The notes below the pieces were generated by a model. It saw only the letters and a list, made by a program, of their open reading frames with translations, was not told the DNA's origin and ran no database searches. Shown one piece after another: positions 32,701 to 47,700 of a stretch of DNA of 64,000 bases. Both the position numbers and the translations under genes were made by a program. Source of the DNA: Leptoclinus maculatus (lineage: Eukaryota; Chordata; Actinopteri; Perciformes; Stichaeidae); assembly GCA_032191485.1 (NCBI GenBank), contig JAVDOI010000011.1, positions 16,226,617-16,290,616 on the forward strand, written 5' to 3'. Every line of letters starts with the position of its first letter. Within the stretch, counting starts at the first letter, position 1.

Positions 32701-35700
32701 ACAGAAGAAAGGACAGATGTTTTATATTTTTGATGACAGCAGAAAAAAACAAAAGTACAGATTTATCTTCGTTTTCTTTCTTAATGGTTGGAGAAGCCTA
32801 CGAGATGAGGGGATCACAAATGAAAACTCTAGAGGATGAAGAACTAAATGAATAGAAACAGGCAGAGAAAGTGAGAGAGAGAGAGAGTGAGTGAGAGTGA
32901 GAGAGAGTGAGAGTGAAAGTGAGAGAGAGTGAGAGCGAGAGAGAGATCAAAGAAGAATAACAAACAGAAAGGCGCTTCCCACTGCTGAGACCCCCCTTCC
33001 CACCGCTTAACTCCCAAGTAATGCAGTGTGAAATGTAAAACAGGGCCACAGACACAATGGTCCACAGTGTTGTCAACAATCATCAAGACAGAGATTCAGA
33101 GGGAGATCTTACACTTAGGCTCAGTATGCAAGGTTCCACTTTGGGCTTTGTCATCTAGGCTATATTTCTTCTATTTTTAGTTTGCTTTTCTTTTTTTCCC
33201 CCCCAAACTTCTTTTTCACCTCATCTGTTATCTGAAAGGTGAATTTGTTAACTGCCATTGGACGGTCAGCTATCTTCGGCGTCATTGCCACGTAGTCGTT
33301 GCGGTGTGGCTATCGCTAGCAGGCTCTGGCTGGGCTCTGCATCCCATGGCGTCTAGGATGTCGCTCAGGATTTGATATTGAGGGCGCGAGCAGACCTGTC
33401 GTGGTGCCAATCCCTCAGACGGGCATAGCGGGGACTCTGAATCTCAGTGAGGAACTTTTCCCTGACCGAAAGCAACAGAGATATGAAGCAGAGATAGGCA
33501 GGAAGGAAACGGATGGATAGGGGAGAGAATAAACACAAATAAGAGCATGAGAGAGCAGAAAGTGGAGTAAAGTGCACAACAAGGTGAAAAAGTAGCAGAG
33601 AAATAAAAAAACAGGTGAAACACCAAAGAATGAACAAGGATATGATGATGATGATGGGTCTGGAAGGCAAATATTAGAAGTGAAAGAATATATTCATATT
33701 TTGGGGAGATATGCTTATTCACTTTCTTTGCCAAGAGTTAAATGAGAAGATTGAGTCTCCTGTTTGTTAAATACAGCCAGTAGCCAAGTGCTGAGCTTAG
33801 TACAGAGTCTGGAAACAGAAGCAAACAGCGAGCCTGGCTCAGTGGGAAGGTAACAAAATCCACCTCCCAGCATGAAGCTCACTAATTAACACGTTTCATC
33901 CCGTTTATTTAAACATAGAAAAAGCAAAAAATAACACAATGTGGTTTCAAGGGGCGTTGTGTGTCGTTGTGTGTCGTACTATATCTTAGCGATAACCAGT
34001 CACTTCCCAGAGTCTATGCTGGATGCCTAGCAACCTCGTGGTAATGACGAGACTCCCAGAAGTTAATGCGCTCGGCTGAGAAATAGTCAGTGGGTGGTGG
34101 TCAGATTGTGTTACCTTTGAACAGAGACAGATTAGCCGTTTCCAGTCTTTATGCTAAGCTAATTGGCGGTTGGCTTATGAGCTGGGATACAGACGGGGGG
34201 GGGGGGGGGGATATCAGTCTTCCCAGCTATTCCACAGCAAGAAAACTAAATAGCTTTTATTTACCCAATGTTCAATTCATTAAAATAAAACGATGCTATG
34301 AATCGATAATAATCAAAAGGATGCACAAATCACACCACACATGCCAGTATTTAAAGAAGCGACATTCAAATAAAGGTAGGTTTAAACCTTGAATTTCTGA
34401 AATAGTTGCCAAACTGAAGCTTCCACACACAAAATGCACAAACACTGGAGACCGACGTGTTCAAATCAATGAAACTCAAGATTTTACCTGGACCTCTTCA
34501 TGATTTCATCATCTGGGTCCTGCACTGAGAGATCCAGGAGAGACACACATTAGCATGCCCTTCTGACAAAGAAAGTGCTTTTCAAAGGCAAACAGCTGAC
34601 CACGTGCAGTTCTTACACAGCCTCTGTAGTAATAAACCTGTACATCTGTTTCTCAGACTGGGGTTACAGTCATGAGCAAATCTGTGTCACTGAAGACAGC
34701 AGCCACCTGACAGTTGAGGCCCCTCTCCATGGCTAACAAAAATAATAAAAATGAACACCCCTGATATCCACCTTTCCTGAATCCCTCACTCTACTGTCAC
34801 TCTCACCGATAGTCGCTATGATCGGATCACATTAGATCAACTGTTCAGTCACAGGCCTTCACCTACACCTTATCTTGACTACCACCCCCTAACCCATCAC
34901 TCCCGGTTGTCTCACTCTCCTGAGCACGCCAGGCCTGGTCCCCGACTTACTGAAGTCGGTGCCTGTGAGCTGGGCCAGGATGCGGAAGGAGCGGGACTGG
35001 GTGGTGCCGGTGCGGGGCTGCCAGTCCTCAGTGTCCTGGATCAGCCTCTCCTTGCTGCGGTCGTTGGGGATAAAACAGTGCAAGTTCTCCACCCTGAGGC
35101 CGTGCCTGCACACACACCCAGGAGGCGAGGTTAACACAAGCCCAACAAGGGACTACCCACTCACACCAACCCAGCTAATCGGATGACATTGAAAATAGAG
35201 GACATCCTGCACAGATCATGCAATACTTAATGCTCAGCACCACGGTCACGCAATAAGCAAGCTAATGGACATCCATTACTTAGATTACTCATGGGCACAC
35301 TATAGACGCTCATAAATGGACATTACCACATTAGAGAGCGCATTTATAACTGTCATTAGAATCGATGGGAGAGAACCCGTCAGACCTGGCCTAGTTTGTG
35401 GAAACATTTTACTATATATATATATTAAAAGCTTCTATTTTGATGGGCAACTCGAGAAGCAGAAAGAAAAAAAAATGCTTTCCATTTCCAACGTTTCAGC
35501 AGGGTTGCCGGTCAACTGCAGCATGCATTCATCATAAAGCCAGTCGAGGATGAAGATGAATGGTTACCAATAAAACTAGCTTTGTCCTTTGTATCTCTAT
35601 TCTGTAAACCGTATCTGTGAATCTACAGAAGAGCAACAACTCTCCTCTCTTGTCATATCTAGTCTGGCCATAATAACCTAATAAGCTGACAAACCAGCCA

Positions 35701-38700
35701 GCATGCAGCTGCCCCTTACTTGTACTCTTGGCACACATCACCATAGTAAGTCGCTTCACTCCTGTAGAATAGACCAAAGTTTAAATAGATTGCATAAAGA
35801 TGTCAGAGGAGAGACAGACGATAGGAGACATTAACAGAAATAGAGATTCTGACGAGTTAAGAGCTTTTAGACATTGTGATGTTTATGGTTTTGTTTTCAG
35901 TGTGACTTGTGAATTACTAGTAATTAGTTGCATGGATAGTAGAGCAGTGGAGATAGGAAAAATCGAGTATCAAGATATGTTTAGACTTTCCTCTAATCTT
36001 TGCCTTTTTCTTGTAAATTAAGTTATTGAAAAAAAAATATATATATCGTTTTTTTATATTCATCATAAAGGCTCACTACCAGTAAACGTATACAACCAGA
36101 GAAGGGTTGCAAGCACACTAAGAGAGGTCACAAGACAAAAAGGAGTGGAATTATTGTGTGCGAGTGTAAATGGCAATTTAAAAAAGGACAAACAAGCAAA
36201 CATTGTGTCTGGACTGTTCATGAAAATAGAAATATACTAACTTGTCATGAGCTTCCATCTGTAGCGTTTAAAGAAAAGAGGAAAACAGAAAATCAGAAGA
36301 AGATCAGAGTTCAGCTTCAAGTTAAACTGAAGAAAAACCAGAACATGTCGATACTGTATATGCCGTGGGTTGTACACAACAGAAGACCAAAAATGCAGGA
36401 TGCAAAAAAAAAAAAAACGTGCAAGAGATGCCACAAGACATGCCGTTATTGTCAACAAGCTCAGAGAGAAAGACAGCATTGTTTGTCTGTCAAATCATCT
36501 ATTGTCCCCCTGACCCGAAATGACTGGCAGCAAACCTTTGCCAAACACTCATCTCACCCATGTGCACAAATGCTTTACAGAGTCATGTAAATGGTTGTAG
36601 CATTTGCCCAAAAAAGAAAAGAAAAAAACCCGTCGCCTGATTCATGTGCCATTGACGTTAGTCTAATTTCTCTTGTGCTCTGAACCCCATCCACAACGCT
36701 GAATGCCACAGCAGTGACGCTTCATGATGTCAGGGTATAAGCTCTGTACAAACATCATCACACATTCAACCTGTTTGAATGTGACAGGCCTAGAACACAT
36801 TAGACATTATGCCGTTTGCATCGAACTGTTTACTGTCTGGAGAAATCCAACAACGTCTTCATCAGAAGAGGGCCGACAGCTATAATTAAGCTCTAATCTT
36901 CTCAAAAGTGTCCGGAGGAATGGGTTTAGGCCATCTACAGAGAAACTTCACGAGAATGCGAGCGCTCTCGACAGCAAGCAAGTGTGGCTGCTTAAATGAT
37001 CGAGCACCGGGGCAGTAAAAGCTGATGAGAACTCAGCAGAATTTATGAGTGAGGCTAAATACAGCCGACGGGCCACATCTCACCAATGGCTGCAGTCAGA
37101 TCATGCTACGACTGCCATGATCCGAATCACAGGAACCAGACTGTCCAGTCCTCAAAGACTATCTCACGCCAAAACTGCCACTTTCTGGATTATCTAAAAA
37201 GTAGTTTTGGTCCATTCCTGGAATCCTTGTAAAATGTGAAAACTGGTCAAATTCTGACATTTATTTTGTGTAATTATAGAAGCAAGAGTTTGTTCATTGG
37301 AGCAGTAACTTCATTTTTTAATACACAGCGGAGATGATCGCTGCATTACAGCTCCGAAAACAAGTTACTGTTCTTTTCAATAATTTACCACCAAAGAGAT
37401 CAGAAGCCAAAATTGATCAATAAAGTTTTCAAGGAGCGACTGAAGATTCACTTTTCCAACACAACCGATCAAACTTTTACTGGAGGGACAACCTGTGAGA
37501 AGGCTCCACTTCAAGAGTGGGTTGAGCGGCTTTTACTTGGCCCATAAAAAAAACAAGATGCACCATGATCAAGACTTCCCATCATTACTACTGTGAGGTG
37601 ACACATGACTAGCTGTATGACACTATAACTTCAGGAAATCATGGAAAACAATGATTCCAAAGAGGAAGTTGACATCACCAGTGAATTATGTTGAAGCGTA
37701 ACACTAAATGAGCTATGTAATCAAATGTATTATCAGGAGGTAGGACTTCTGACTAACGCGATGTTTTACAAAGAAAAACCAAAGTGACAACGATGTCAAA
37801 CAACACAGCGTCTAATAGCTGAGAAATACTGCACTTGAAAATGAATTCTATTTCTTTTCAACATCCTACTGACCGTAGAAAGACACAAGTAACAATCACA
37901 GTCGATCAATAACCCGTCTGTTGAAATAGCAAATCAGTCTGAAAAGGTGGATCGATTGGCAAGAAATTATACATTCCTCAAAAGTTTAAAAAGTCTTACT
38001 TTTTTTAGTATTTGTCTATCCCTCTCACTCTCACATATAGCGAGGATGACGGGAACAAAAGGAAAAGATGGAGAAAAATCAATAGTACAAAAATAGATCA
38101 TAACTTCTACAGTGGCCAGAGAGGCAACAAGAACCAGAGAAGAAATAAAATTGATTTTACAAGGCCATGAAACTGTGATTGATTATATTGACACATCCTT
38201 CACTAATCTCTGTAAAACAGGTTTTGTCAACCGATGAATTCCTTTCAGCTGAGGAAACCAGCTTGAATTGCATATGTCAGCTAAATATCCCCTGCTATGC
38301 TAACGAAGTGTTTGCTTTCAGCTGTATGATAAAGGCCAACAGGATCACTGAGGTCATTCTATGTCCTGAGTCTCTCTATGAAACAATCTATAGTGGCAGC
38401 TTATTACTGCTGTTGTCTTAAGCAACCGCATACGTTTATACACAAGTCATCGTATGCTTGGTATCTTGTTTGTCACATTATTGGCAGAAAGTGGAATAAT
38501 TAAGTAGATCTCAGCAGTGAGTCAGCATACTGTTTATGTTTTCTGGAATGCATCTTAGAATCTGTGACATAAATTTGGCAATAGACTTAAGTAAATTGTT
38601 AACATAATGTCGTTTGGAAATCCTGAAGGAGTTATTTTCTCCTCAGCGTAAAAACCAGAATAATGAGACATCAGAAATACCATTAAAACCACATTAGTCA

Positions 38701-41700
38701 CGTTGTGGTTTCCGAAGGGAATAGTGTTTATTTATCCACCTACCCATTCTGTGGCTGCTGCATACTGGCACGGCCCTGTGAGCTTGGGGTGTTAAGTTTA
38801 GGGGAGTAGGCCACAGGTTTAATAGCAGGTCCTGAGTTGGCACTACCACCACCTGCTGTAAATGGCCTCGCCATCTTGTTAATGGTTGCGCTGGGGGCAA
38901 AGGAGTACTTTGGCTGCACAGAAGCCGGAGCATGTGAGTCCTATGAGGGGCGTGGGAGAGGGAGACAATGCAGCACAGCAAACAACATGCGGTTAGACAT
39001 TTTTGACACGCAATGAAAAAAGGTCCTTCTGCTGTTGCACAATCCCAAGCTTTATATTAAGAAAGCTTCCAGCGCAGCCCAATATTTTTATATTGCAAAT
39101 TATTACTCCGTGGGCTGAAGGATCAGCTCCGTCAAAAGCCTGCAGGCTTTTCTCTGTGCACGGAAGAAGTGCTTAAGAAGTGTGAACACAGACATTTTAT
39201 TTGTGTTGGCAGTCTGCCACGGACTGGCCAAAGTAATCCGCTACTGCTGGTAAAAAAAGGGAAATGCTCAAAGTGAGAAATTGTCATATTTGACTGACGC
39301 GTCTCACTAATGAGATTTCTCACGGAGCATTATGCTCAGACTGCAAAAGAACACCCACTGAAATGGAGTATTTTTTTGTTCCTGCTGTTTTGCTAAAAAT
39401 ATCGTGCGGCACAAAGCAGTTCATGACACCGTTGTACCATACACATCGTTATCAGTTGGGCAAGTAGCTCTCAAGAGATTTGATGGTGAAACTATTTCCA
39501 TCAGTGTTACACTGGCTTCAGGGATTGTGCAAGGCATCGCAAAATAAACCGCAGAAAACTCCAAAAGCAATATTCACAACACTCCATCCAGCAAACAACT
39601 AATTTAGCGACTCAGTGATGCTTCGCTAATGCACAGTGCATGGACTCCGCGAGAGCTCGACAGGTGACTCGAGTGAATCGGATGAATTTAAACACAAAGT
39701 GACACAACACACTATTGAAGCCAATTGTGAGCAATGATTAAAGGAAGTTTCCAATTCAATCAATGTCACTGTAGTCCTGTAGCGGACCATGCCGAAGCAT
39801 CAGAGTGTTCATGCAGAGGTGAGCTCAATGTTTCAGACAGATTTAGTCTTACCTTCTGCTCTCCACCCGCTTTGAAAGCTCTGTGAAAAGAAGAGACAGT
39901 TACTACACACTTACAATAAACTCACAAACACGACATGTTTCAGTCAAAGGATACGTTTTGTTTGAGACAATGGCAATGTTGAATCTCCTGAACAATTTAT
40001 GAGTATGTTATTTGAACTGAAAGAACCTTATGACGACTTATACTGCAACACATTTGACTAAATCTAAAGTACAATGACAAAACCTGGGCTATAATAAATG
40101 AGTCTGATTACACAGAGACATATATCCACCTCATATTGCACAAAGACTAATGTGAGCAGCTTAGAGAGTGACTTTAGTTTTCAATTTCATTTAACTCATT
40201 AGTTAAGACAACATTCTAACAACAGGCTTAATTGCTTAAATAGGGAGTTGCAGGAACCCTGCCTGAGACTGTTTTATTGCAAACAAGTGATCAGACGGGT
40301 TTTAAACAGGACCAGTTCAACACACTTATCTAAACCACTCACAGATGCAAGAATAAAAGAGAATGCACTCAAAATACCCATAATAATTATCCAATCCATC
40401 ATAAAACTACATGAGCACACGTGTACGACTGAACCAAGAAGTGTCCCGACTGGTGGATTCAGGATGTTTACAGTTCGGTTGTACGTTCACTTTTGTTTTC
40501 ATATCTGTGGTTTGGATAATTGGGTTAAAAACTGGACTGGTTTGCTTATAACGCCTGCTTGTGAAGCCCCATGGACCCCACTGCAACGCTGTCTCAAACT
40601 GACTCCCCTTACACCCATATGTCAACAATTAACCTCAACTGCAAAGATGGTACAAGCAACAGAAATGATGGGAGAAAAGAACCAGGTTGTAAAAACAATG
40701 GGTTTTTTTCCCTCTGTGGTATAAACAACAAAACCTTTAACTGTCTTTAACTTTAACTGTCTGCAGACTCACCCACCCAGTTAACAATGCTGCACATGCC
40801 ACAGTGTAGTGCGCTTCCTCACTCTAATCCCAGGATTCACATTGCTGCGGTGCCTTTGCTGACTGGAGGAGACGGTTCATTAAAATGTCTTAACACAGTA
40901 AACATGCGGGCACCTAGCTTTATATTGCTGCTGGCTCCTGAAATAACTAAACATAAACCACGACCATCCTCTGCCCGATGTTTGCATGCTACACAAAGCT
41001 CCCACGGGGTTAAGAATGAACCGGCCCTCATTGTTTCGGGCTACAGTCACACACAAAAAACAATGGGCAGCGCTTCCTGTGACAATGAGAAATGAATAAG
41101 CACTCGTCACTGCCTGCTCAACACTGATAGAGTAACGTCGAAGACAGGACGACAACAGGGCTGTACGGATGGAGAGCGAGAGGAGCTGAAGGGAAGGCAT
41201 ACCGACATGTCTGTGCGCGTCACACTTCTGGGAGACAAATCAATGTGACATTCATAGCGCTTCAGCTCGCCTTAACCCACAATTTGATGAGTCACACTTA
41301 AAAGCAGGGAAATAAGGACCGTCTATGACAGCCCCTACTTACTGTATTTATTTTGGCATACTGGACTTAAATGAACAAATGTGGAGATGATTAAGTCACC
41401 GTATCAGGGACTGGGTTTCTTTATATTTTTTTTTCTTGGCCCAAATTTGACCTGTACTGAAACTAAATATGCACACTATGAGCTCATTTCCTGCCTCATT
41501 TCATTTCAAAATCTCCCACGATACTGTAATTAACTTTGCACACATCACCGACAAAACTCCAACCACAAACCTCTCGGCCGACCCTCGACATTGAAACACG
41601 GACCTTGTGAGTCCCTGTAGCTGCTACATGATATCTTCTTTCTTTGAAGCTGAAAATCTATAAGCCCATATTTTTTGGATTCCACTTCCTATAAAAAAGC

Positions 41701-44700
41701 CCCCGGATAAAGCCTCAACCTTCCCCATAAAAATGACACCAAATGATCATTGGTGTTGAACAAAATGAGGCACTAAACCAAACAATAGACCATATCTCAT
41801 CACCGTGGGGCTGTCCTCTCTTCACATAAAAGAAACTGTGGATCGCAGCCAAGATACGAATGAATAAAACTGACAATAGCTCTTCTCTGAGAAGTGCTTC
41901 AGGAAAACAATATTTGTCTTACAATACAATAATAAGAGAAGGCGAGATGAAGAGAAGCAGACCCGGGGAGTCATGGGTAGTGGAAGAATGTGAGATGTTT
42001 ACAATAGCTGGCCTCCACATGGAGATGAGGAATAGAGGAGGGAAACAAGTACGGTGAAGTAAACCTGTGGCTTATCACAGGCCTATCGAAGCATTACACC
42101 AGTCCCCGTGAGAGAACGCTTGAATAAGAAAACCTCGCTTTCATTAAATGGGCTTGCGTTTTAAAATGCAAAACAATATTTGCTGCCATCACGGCCCCGT
42201 TTTAAACAATATTTCACACACAAAGCCACGGGTTTTGGTATGCAACACCCCTCAACACGTATCACACTTTATGCACACTCTCCTTATATCCTGTTTATTA
42301 AATGGTGACTCTATTTGGCCCTCAACGTAGTCCCAATTTTTTTATTTTGTCCCTCCCTGGGATTGAGTTTGACACCCCTGGCATATATGCTGTATTATGC
42401 TAAAAAGGTGTCATTTTGTAACGTTTTTGGTTGTTGGTGTGCCGCGGGATCTTTTTAATGTAGAAAATGTGCCGCGGCTCAGAAAAGGTTGAAAGACAGT
42501 GCGTTAGACAGACGCATCATCTTGCTCTGATCCGTCCCTCTGCAGAGAGCACGGCGTCACTTTCTTTGACTTATCCCCTCACCACAAAGGCCAACAAGAT
42601 TCTCCCAGTCACTTTTCTAATTCTCCTCTACTTCTAGTGAAAAACCCCACCCATGTCTGTACTGCTCTCTCTCTCCTTCACATACACACTCCTTTTAAGG
42701 CATTTAGTGTTTGTTCCGTGTGACGTCTTTCTGCAGGGAAAAAAAAAACATGCAACATCAGCAGTGTGTCTTCTTGGCTGTATGAAATACAGGAATTGCA
42801 GTTCTTTGATCACAAAGAGAGAGCAACCTTTTATAACTCCCCTACCAGATACAGTAACTCTCGTTATCTTTGGGCATAGTAATAACCTGCTGTAATATTT
42901 ATGAAACTACATATTGCATACAAGAGTGCAGTAGTAGCAACACTCGACAAAACCCCAACTCAAAATCTGCCTTTGATCCCCCCCCCCCCCCCCCAACTTT
43001 AACAATCTCTGTATTGCTCTACCTCCAACCACCTCTCCCTCTCTTCTTATTCATCTTTCCTCCATTATTCAGAGAAATATAAAATCAGAATTTCCGGGAT
43101 TAAAGTCATATATTAACGAGAAAAAAAAATCTCGTAAATTTGCCGCTTTAAATTTGCAAGATTATTAAATCATAAATTCACAAGATTAAAAAAAAAAAAA
43201 AAAAGAAATTGGAAAGATGGGAGTGCAAAACCAAGTTAATGCGAAATAGTGGGGGAGTTTGTTATGGTAGCACTTCACTTCGCAAGGTTGGATCAACCTC
43301 GTCACACCACAGATGCCGACCCTTAACACTGCGGTAACGTGAGCCGCCGAGTGCAAAATGTGTTATGTTGTGACGGACTCTCCATCCATCCATTCGCTCT
43401 TATCTCCGGATGGCAGGAGCAGCAGGTTAAGCAGAGTATTAAAGATGTCCCTCTCACCAGCAAACTCTAAGGACATAATTCACCATAATCTGTGGTTCAA
43501 CACAAGCAGTTATGTTATGTACCTTTTCTGTGTTATTCTTCCTTCACACCAACAGTCCTTTAAAAGTGTAACTTTGGTGACACAGTGTGTTTTAATATGA
43601 AAGAGACGTGTATGCATCTTTCAGGACCTTTACCTCACTCAGAAGCAATCCTTAATATAATAACAATACATTGAGAGCAACAAAATTCAGACTTTATAAT
43701 CTCGGAAATTTCACCAAATGTGCTTCTTTAATCTCTGAGAATATCAGAGATGAAAGATTTTTGTATTAAGACTGCAACTAACTTTCACTATAGATACAGT
43801 TTTGTTTATAAAACATATAATTTATAGAAATAGTTTCCTAATAATTTTCTGTTGAATGACTAATGAATTAATAGACTAATCAATGCAGCTCTGTAATATA
43901 TTACTAAGTAATGCCGATGCCAACTTCCTTTCCTGTTAAAAAAAACACAACCGCACGAATAAACCCATCTTAAATAGAACACATTAACTTTTAAACCCAC
44001 TGGATGAAGTGATCTGTGCTGAGAAATCCATGTTGTATGAATGTAAGAGGAGCCAATTATATGTGCAGCAAATACTGCATACCCCATGATCTCTACATCT
44101 CAAACTATTAGTTTATGTACTGGCTGTGTTCTTCTGGAGGGTCATATAAAAATGACCTGTGGCTGTTTTGACTCTCAGCTAACTCAACAGTCGAGTCTCT
44201 TGGCAGGCAACAACAAAATGAACTCGATGTGAAAATAGCGGCGTTACAGCAGGGATCACAACCTCTTTACTTTACGATACTCGCAAGTAGTCTCATGACA
44301 GCAGCATCGTGGTTGCATTCCAGCCTTTGGTGGGAGGGAAATCTCCTCCTTATAATTAAGATTCTGATGAAACATTCACTCTACAGAGATACTTCATCAG
44401 TAAGGAATTTCTGGCAGGAGTTATGTGAGCAGGTATGCGTGCTGCCTTTTTGTTAGTTATCCAGTGCTAATTAAAATAAATCAAGCTAAATTAAAAGAAG
44501 AAGATTTTCTGGCACACACTTAACAACCAAGTGTTTTAATCTGAACAAAGACTCTAGTTTCATTATAAACGGAGGCATAAAGTAAGGTACTTTTAGCTCC
44601 TCTGCAAATAGTTTATTTTAACCAAACAAAGGCCAGTGTATCCGCCTGACAACATTTGGCATGCATATCTGCCGCTAAGTGCAGACTACTAACCCCTGAT

Positions 44701-47700
44701 CTAGCTTCTTTTGAATTTTGAGGACAGAATATTGATTCAATACTAAACTAGGACGAATTCAGAGCATGTACCTCACAATCCTCTGGTTATTTAGTAGCTG
44801 ATAATGTTGAGAGGTTTCAATCAACATACATATTGATGGATGATAAAGTAGAATGTTGTATAAAATACCTTAAATCCTGGGAATTTTTGTTTTGTATCTC
44901 TCGTAGCTCTCGGAGCTAAAATGCATAATGACCGAGATAAGATGGAGGGTGTGATCACGGAGTTCTTTGTTTCATAACACATTGCCATATGACTTACTTG
45001 CTGAGGGTGAGGGTAAGGGAGTCTGTTGCTGCTCTGATCTTGTTCTGTGCCTCCACGTGGGTCATGTCTTCTGCATTAGTGGCACTGATGGACACCACCC
45101 AGTCTCCTACCCCGACACCAGCCTGAGCCGCCTTACCGCCCGGGGTCAGCTGGAGAAAAGAAGAAAAAAAACACAGGAACAGAAAGCAGGCGGACGTTAG
45201 AGGTACAAGGTCTTCACAGGAGAGGACAGTTATGTGGATGAAAACATGTCCTCACGGAAGAGCACCAGTAGGAAGCTACTGGTACAGAATTGGCCAAATA
45301 CAAACATACCATGAACTTAACAATTCTGCAATATTTGTATCCAACTTGTATCTCGTTCTTTCGAGGATGGCATTTTTTCTTTGCTATCATAGTCGGTAGG
45401 TCATGTCTCAAAAACGTTTTGATAAACGGAGTGGAAAAGGTACTTAAATGTCATTGTCTGACTTCACTAACTGCCATAATCTTACACATATCAGCAGTTC
45501 AAAGCAAAATCCAGGAAATGTAAACCTGCTCAGTCGACTCTGCTACAATGTCTGTTAGCGACACTTAATAATCAGCTCAGGGAGTCGCTGTGTCTGGGCC
45601 CTGACACGCCGGCCGAGATATTCCACTCCACACTATCGGGAACAGACATTATAGGTCATCATGATGTCATCGGTCATCAGTGTATGATTTGCTGCAGATG
45701 TGACTATGAAAGGAGCTCCTGATAGCTGCAGACAAGGACCATATGTTACAAATAGTCACATCATTTACTGGAACAACCCATCTAGACAGACAGGTAAGTC
45801 ACTGACAAAACAATGACATCATCCTCTCGTCACCCAGACATATTGAGTCAGAGCAGAAGGCCGGAGTCTTGTTACAAACAGCAAGAACTTGACATAGTCT
45901 ACATGGGTTGTAATGGTTTTCTACAGGCACACAAGCGGTTCTAGAGGACATGGCAGACAGTGAAGTCTAATATACCGAGCAGAGATGCCACGTCGTGTTT
46001 AGTAAGGGCTTAGTCAGCTTGCCCATGCGGCTTAATGAAACTTGAGACTTGTGTCAAAGTCTCAGATAGCTGGAGTACAAAGTGTTCGGCATCAGATAAG
46101 CAAGCGAGTGTCAGGATTTCTGGCAAAAAAAAAACTATTAGGATTACTCTCTGATGTCACGGATCCCTGCAAATGTTAGCTCATCAAAAGCTCAGAGGAC
46201 TCAGCGGTTCAATCAATAGTTTTCTGCCATGTTCAGCTAAGCTATCACACTTGCCGACACTTTGATTCCGAACATTAAACATAAACACTTGTGTGAGCAG
46301 GGAGGTAATATGCTCCGTAAACTGACAACAGGCTGAGATACAACTCCGCTGCCCACAAAGACAACAAAGTTCATTTGATTTAGAAGACAACAAAGCTAAA
46401 AAAATATATAATAATAAGGAAGAAATGCATTCCACTGGGGCAGTCCAAGCTATATTTATTCGATAGCAAAGTTCAAACATCACTTTAATTGGCTTGGATT
46501 TGCACTCACTGGAAGCAATTAGAGGGGTTAAGAAAGAAATAATTTCTCCAGTTTAGGAAGACTTGAAAGAGTTTGAACAGCGTACACTCGAGGAAAAACA
46601 ACTATGACATGGACACCAGTGACATGTTCTCAAGAGGGGGCACAGCCTGGCACTACAGAGAGCCGCAGACCCCTTTTTACTACTATACTGGATTTTAAAA
46701 CTTGAGGAGAAACATTTTAACGAAACAAAGCTTTTATTAGCGTTTAACAACAAAAACACCATGAGCCTCAAGGGAGCTGTAGTTGTTTAATTCTAACAAA
46801 ATCTGTTAAATTAAAGAGGTTTTAAAATGTTACTACCCAGTGCAGTAATAGATACCCCTGTAGTGTAGACAATGAACAGAAAAGACCATCAGTGTGCGTC
46901 ATCTTCTCAGAAAAGAAAGTGAACCAAATTGAGCAATGAAATTAATTGCAAGCCAACCCTGGAGTAGGTTGGGAATGTGTGTCTGTGCAAAGAGTAAACG
47001 TTATTCTATTTATATAAAAAACAGCATGGGAAATACAGACAGGTGAAGAACTAAAGATGAACTATGAATAAATGAGGAGCGCAAATGTTTCCGTACAGAG
47101 CCCAAGGGGTCACAGAATGTTTTGATGAATAGAGTTAGTAGAGTTTCAGAGACTTGGATGTTCTATACCAAGGAGCTCTGAAGCTGCTCTGGAGGCTTGC
47201 GGCGCTCCCAACCCCCGACTCATTTTATGCTGGTTTTGCATTCTATTTGTTACCCATCTGAATGTTCTCGAAAAAGAGACATACCACCATCGAACATTTA
47301 CCCCCCCCCAAAAAAAAAGCTGACGTCTAAATGTAAAAGATGAGACAAAGAGGTTAAAAAGAAGAGTCGTACAGATCGTAGGTTGTGGTTGTGTTTGTAC
47401 GTGCATGAGAGTCTTGTGTGAGCAGAGTTACTGATGGACACAGACACCTGTGCTCCTGGCTCAGGTTCAGTGTGCAGCTGCTCCCTCACTTGAGAAGGCA
47501 GCAGTTAAAGTTGCTGCGCTCAGACCTTTGGATGGTAGGGGGGGGGGGGGGGGGGGGGGTGGAAACCCTACACCCCTCCAGCAGTTTGTCAATATGACGA
47601 AGGACGGTGGAAAACATGTTCCTGAAGGCAACGCGCTGCACACTCTACCTTACAGCAACCAGGGATGCAACATGATGGATGATAACGTCATGACGCAGCG

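Larger units (their letters stand above)
38941..44997 (-). other. pdlim7 introns 38941-39852 and 39881-44997
   Basis: No additional exon was found. The larger intron carries old repeats: a hAT/Charlie-like terminus (42364-42380), a CCGCGG-containing fragment (about 42430-42495), a C17 run (42978-42994), a degenerate tctcgtaaatttgccgcttt block (about 43080-43190) and an L2-like tail (43379-43475). Confidence 0.6.

Noticed and set aside
36156..36590. 144-codon lysine-rich + strand ORF
   Set aside because: Antisense to a pdlim7 intron, low complexity, no good start context or relatives I can recall.
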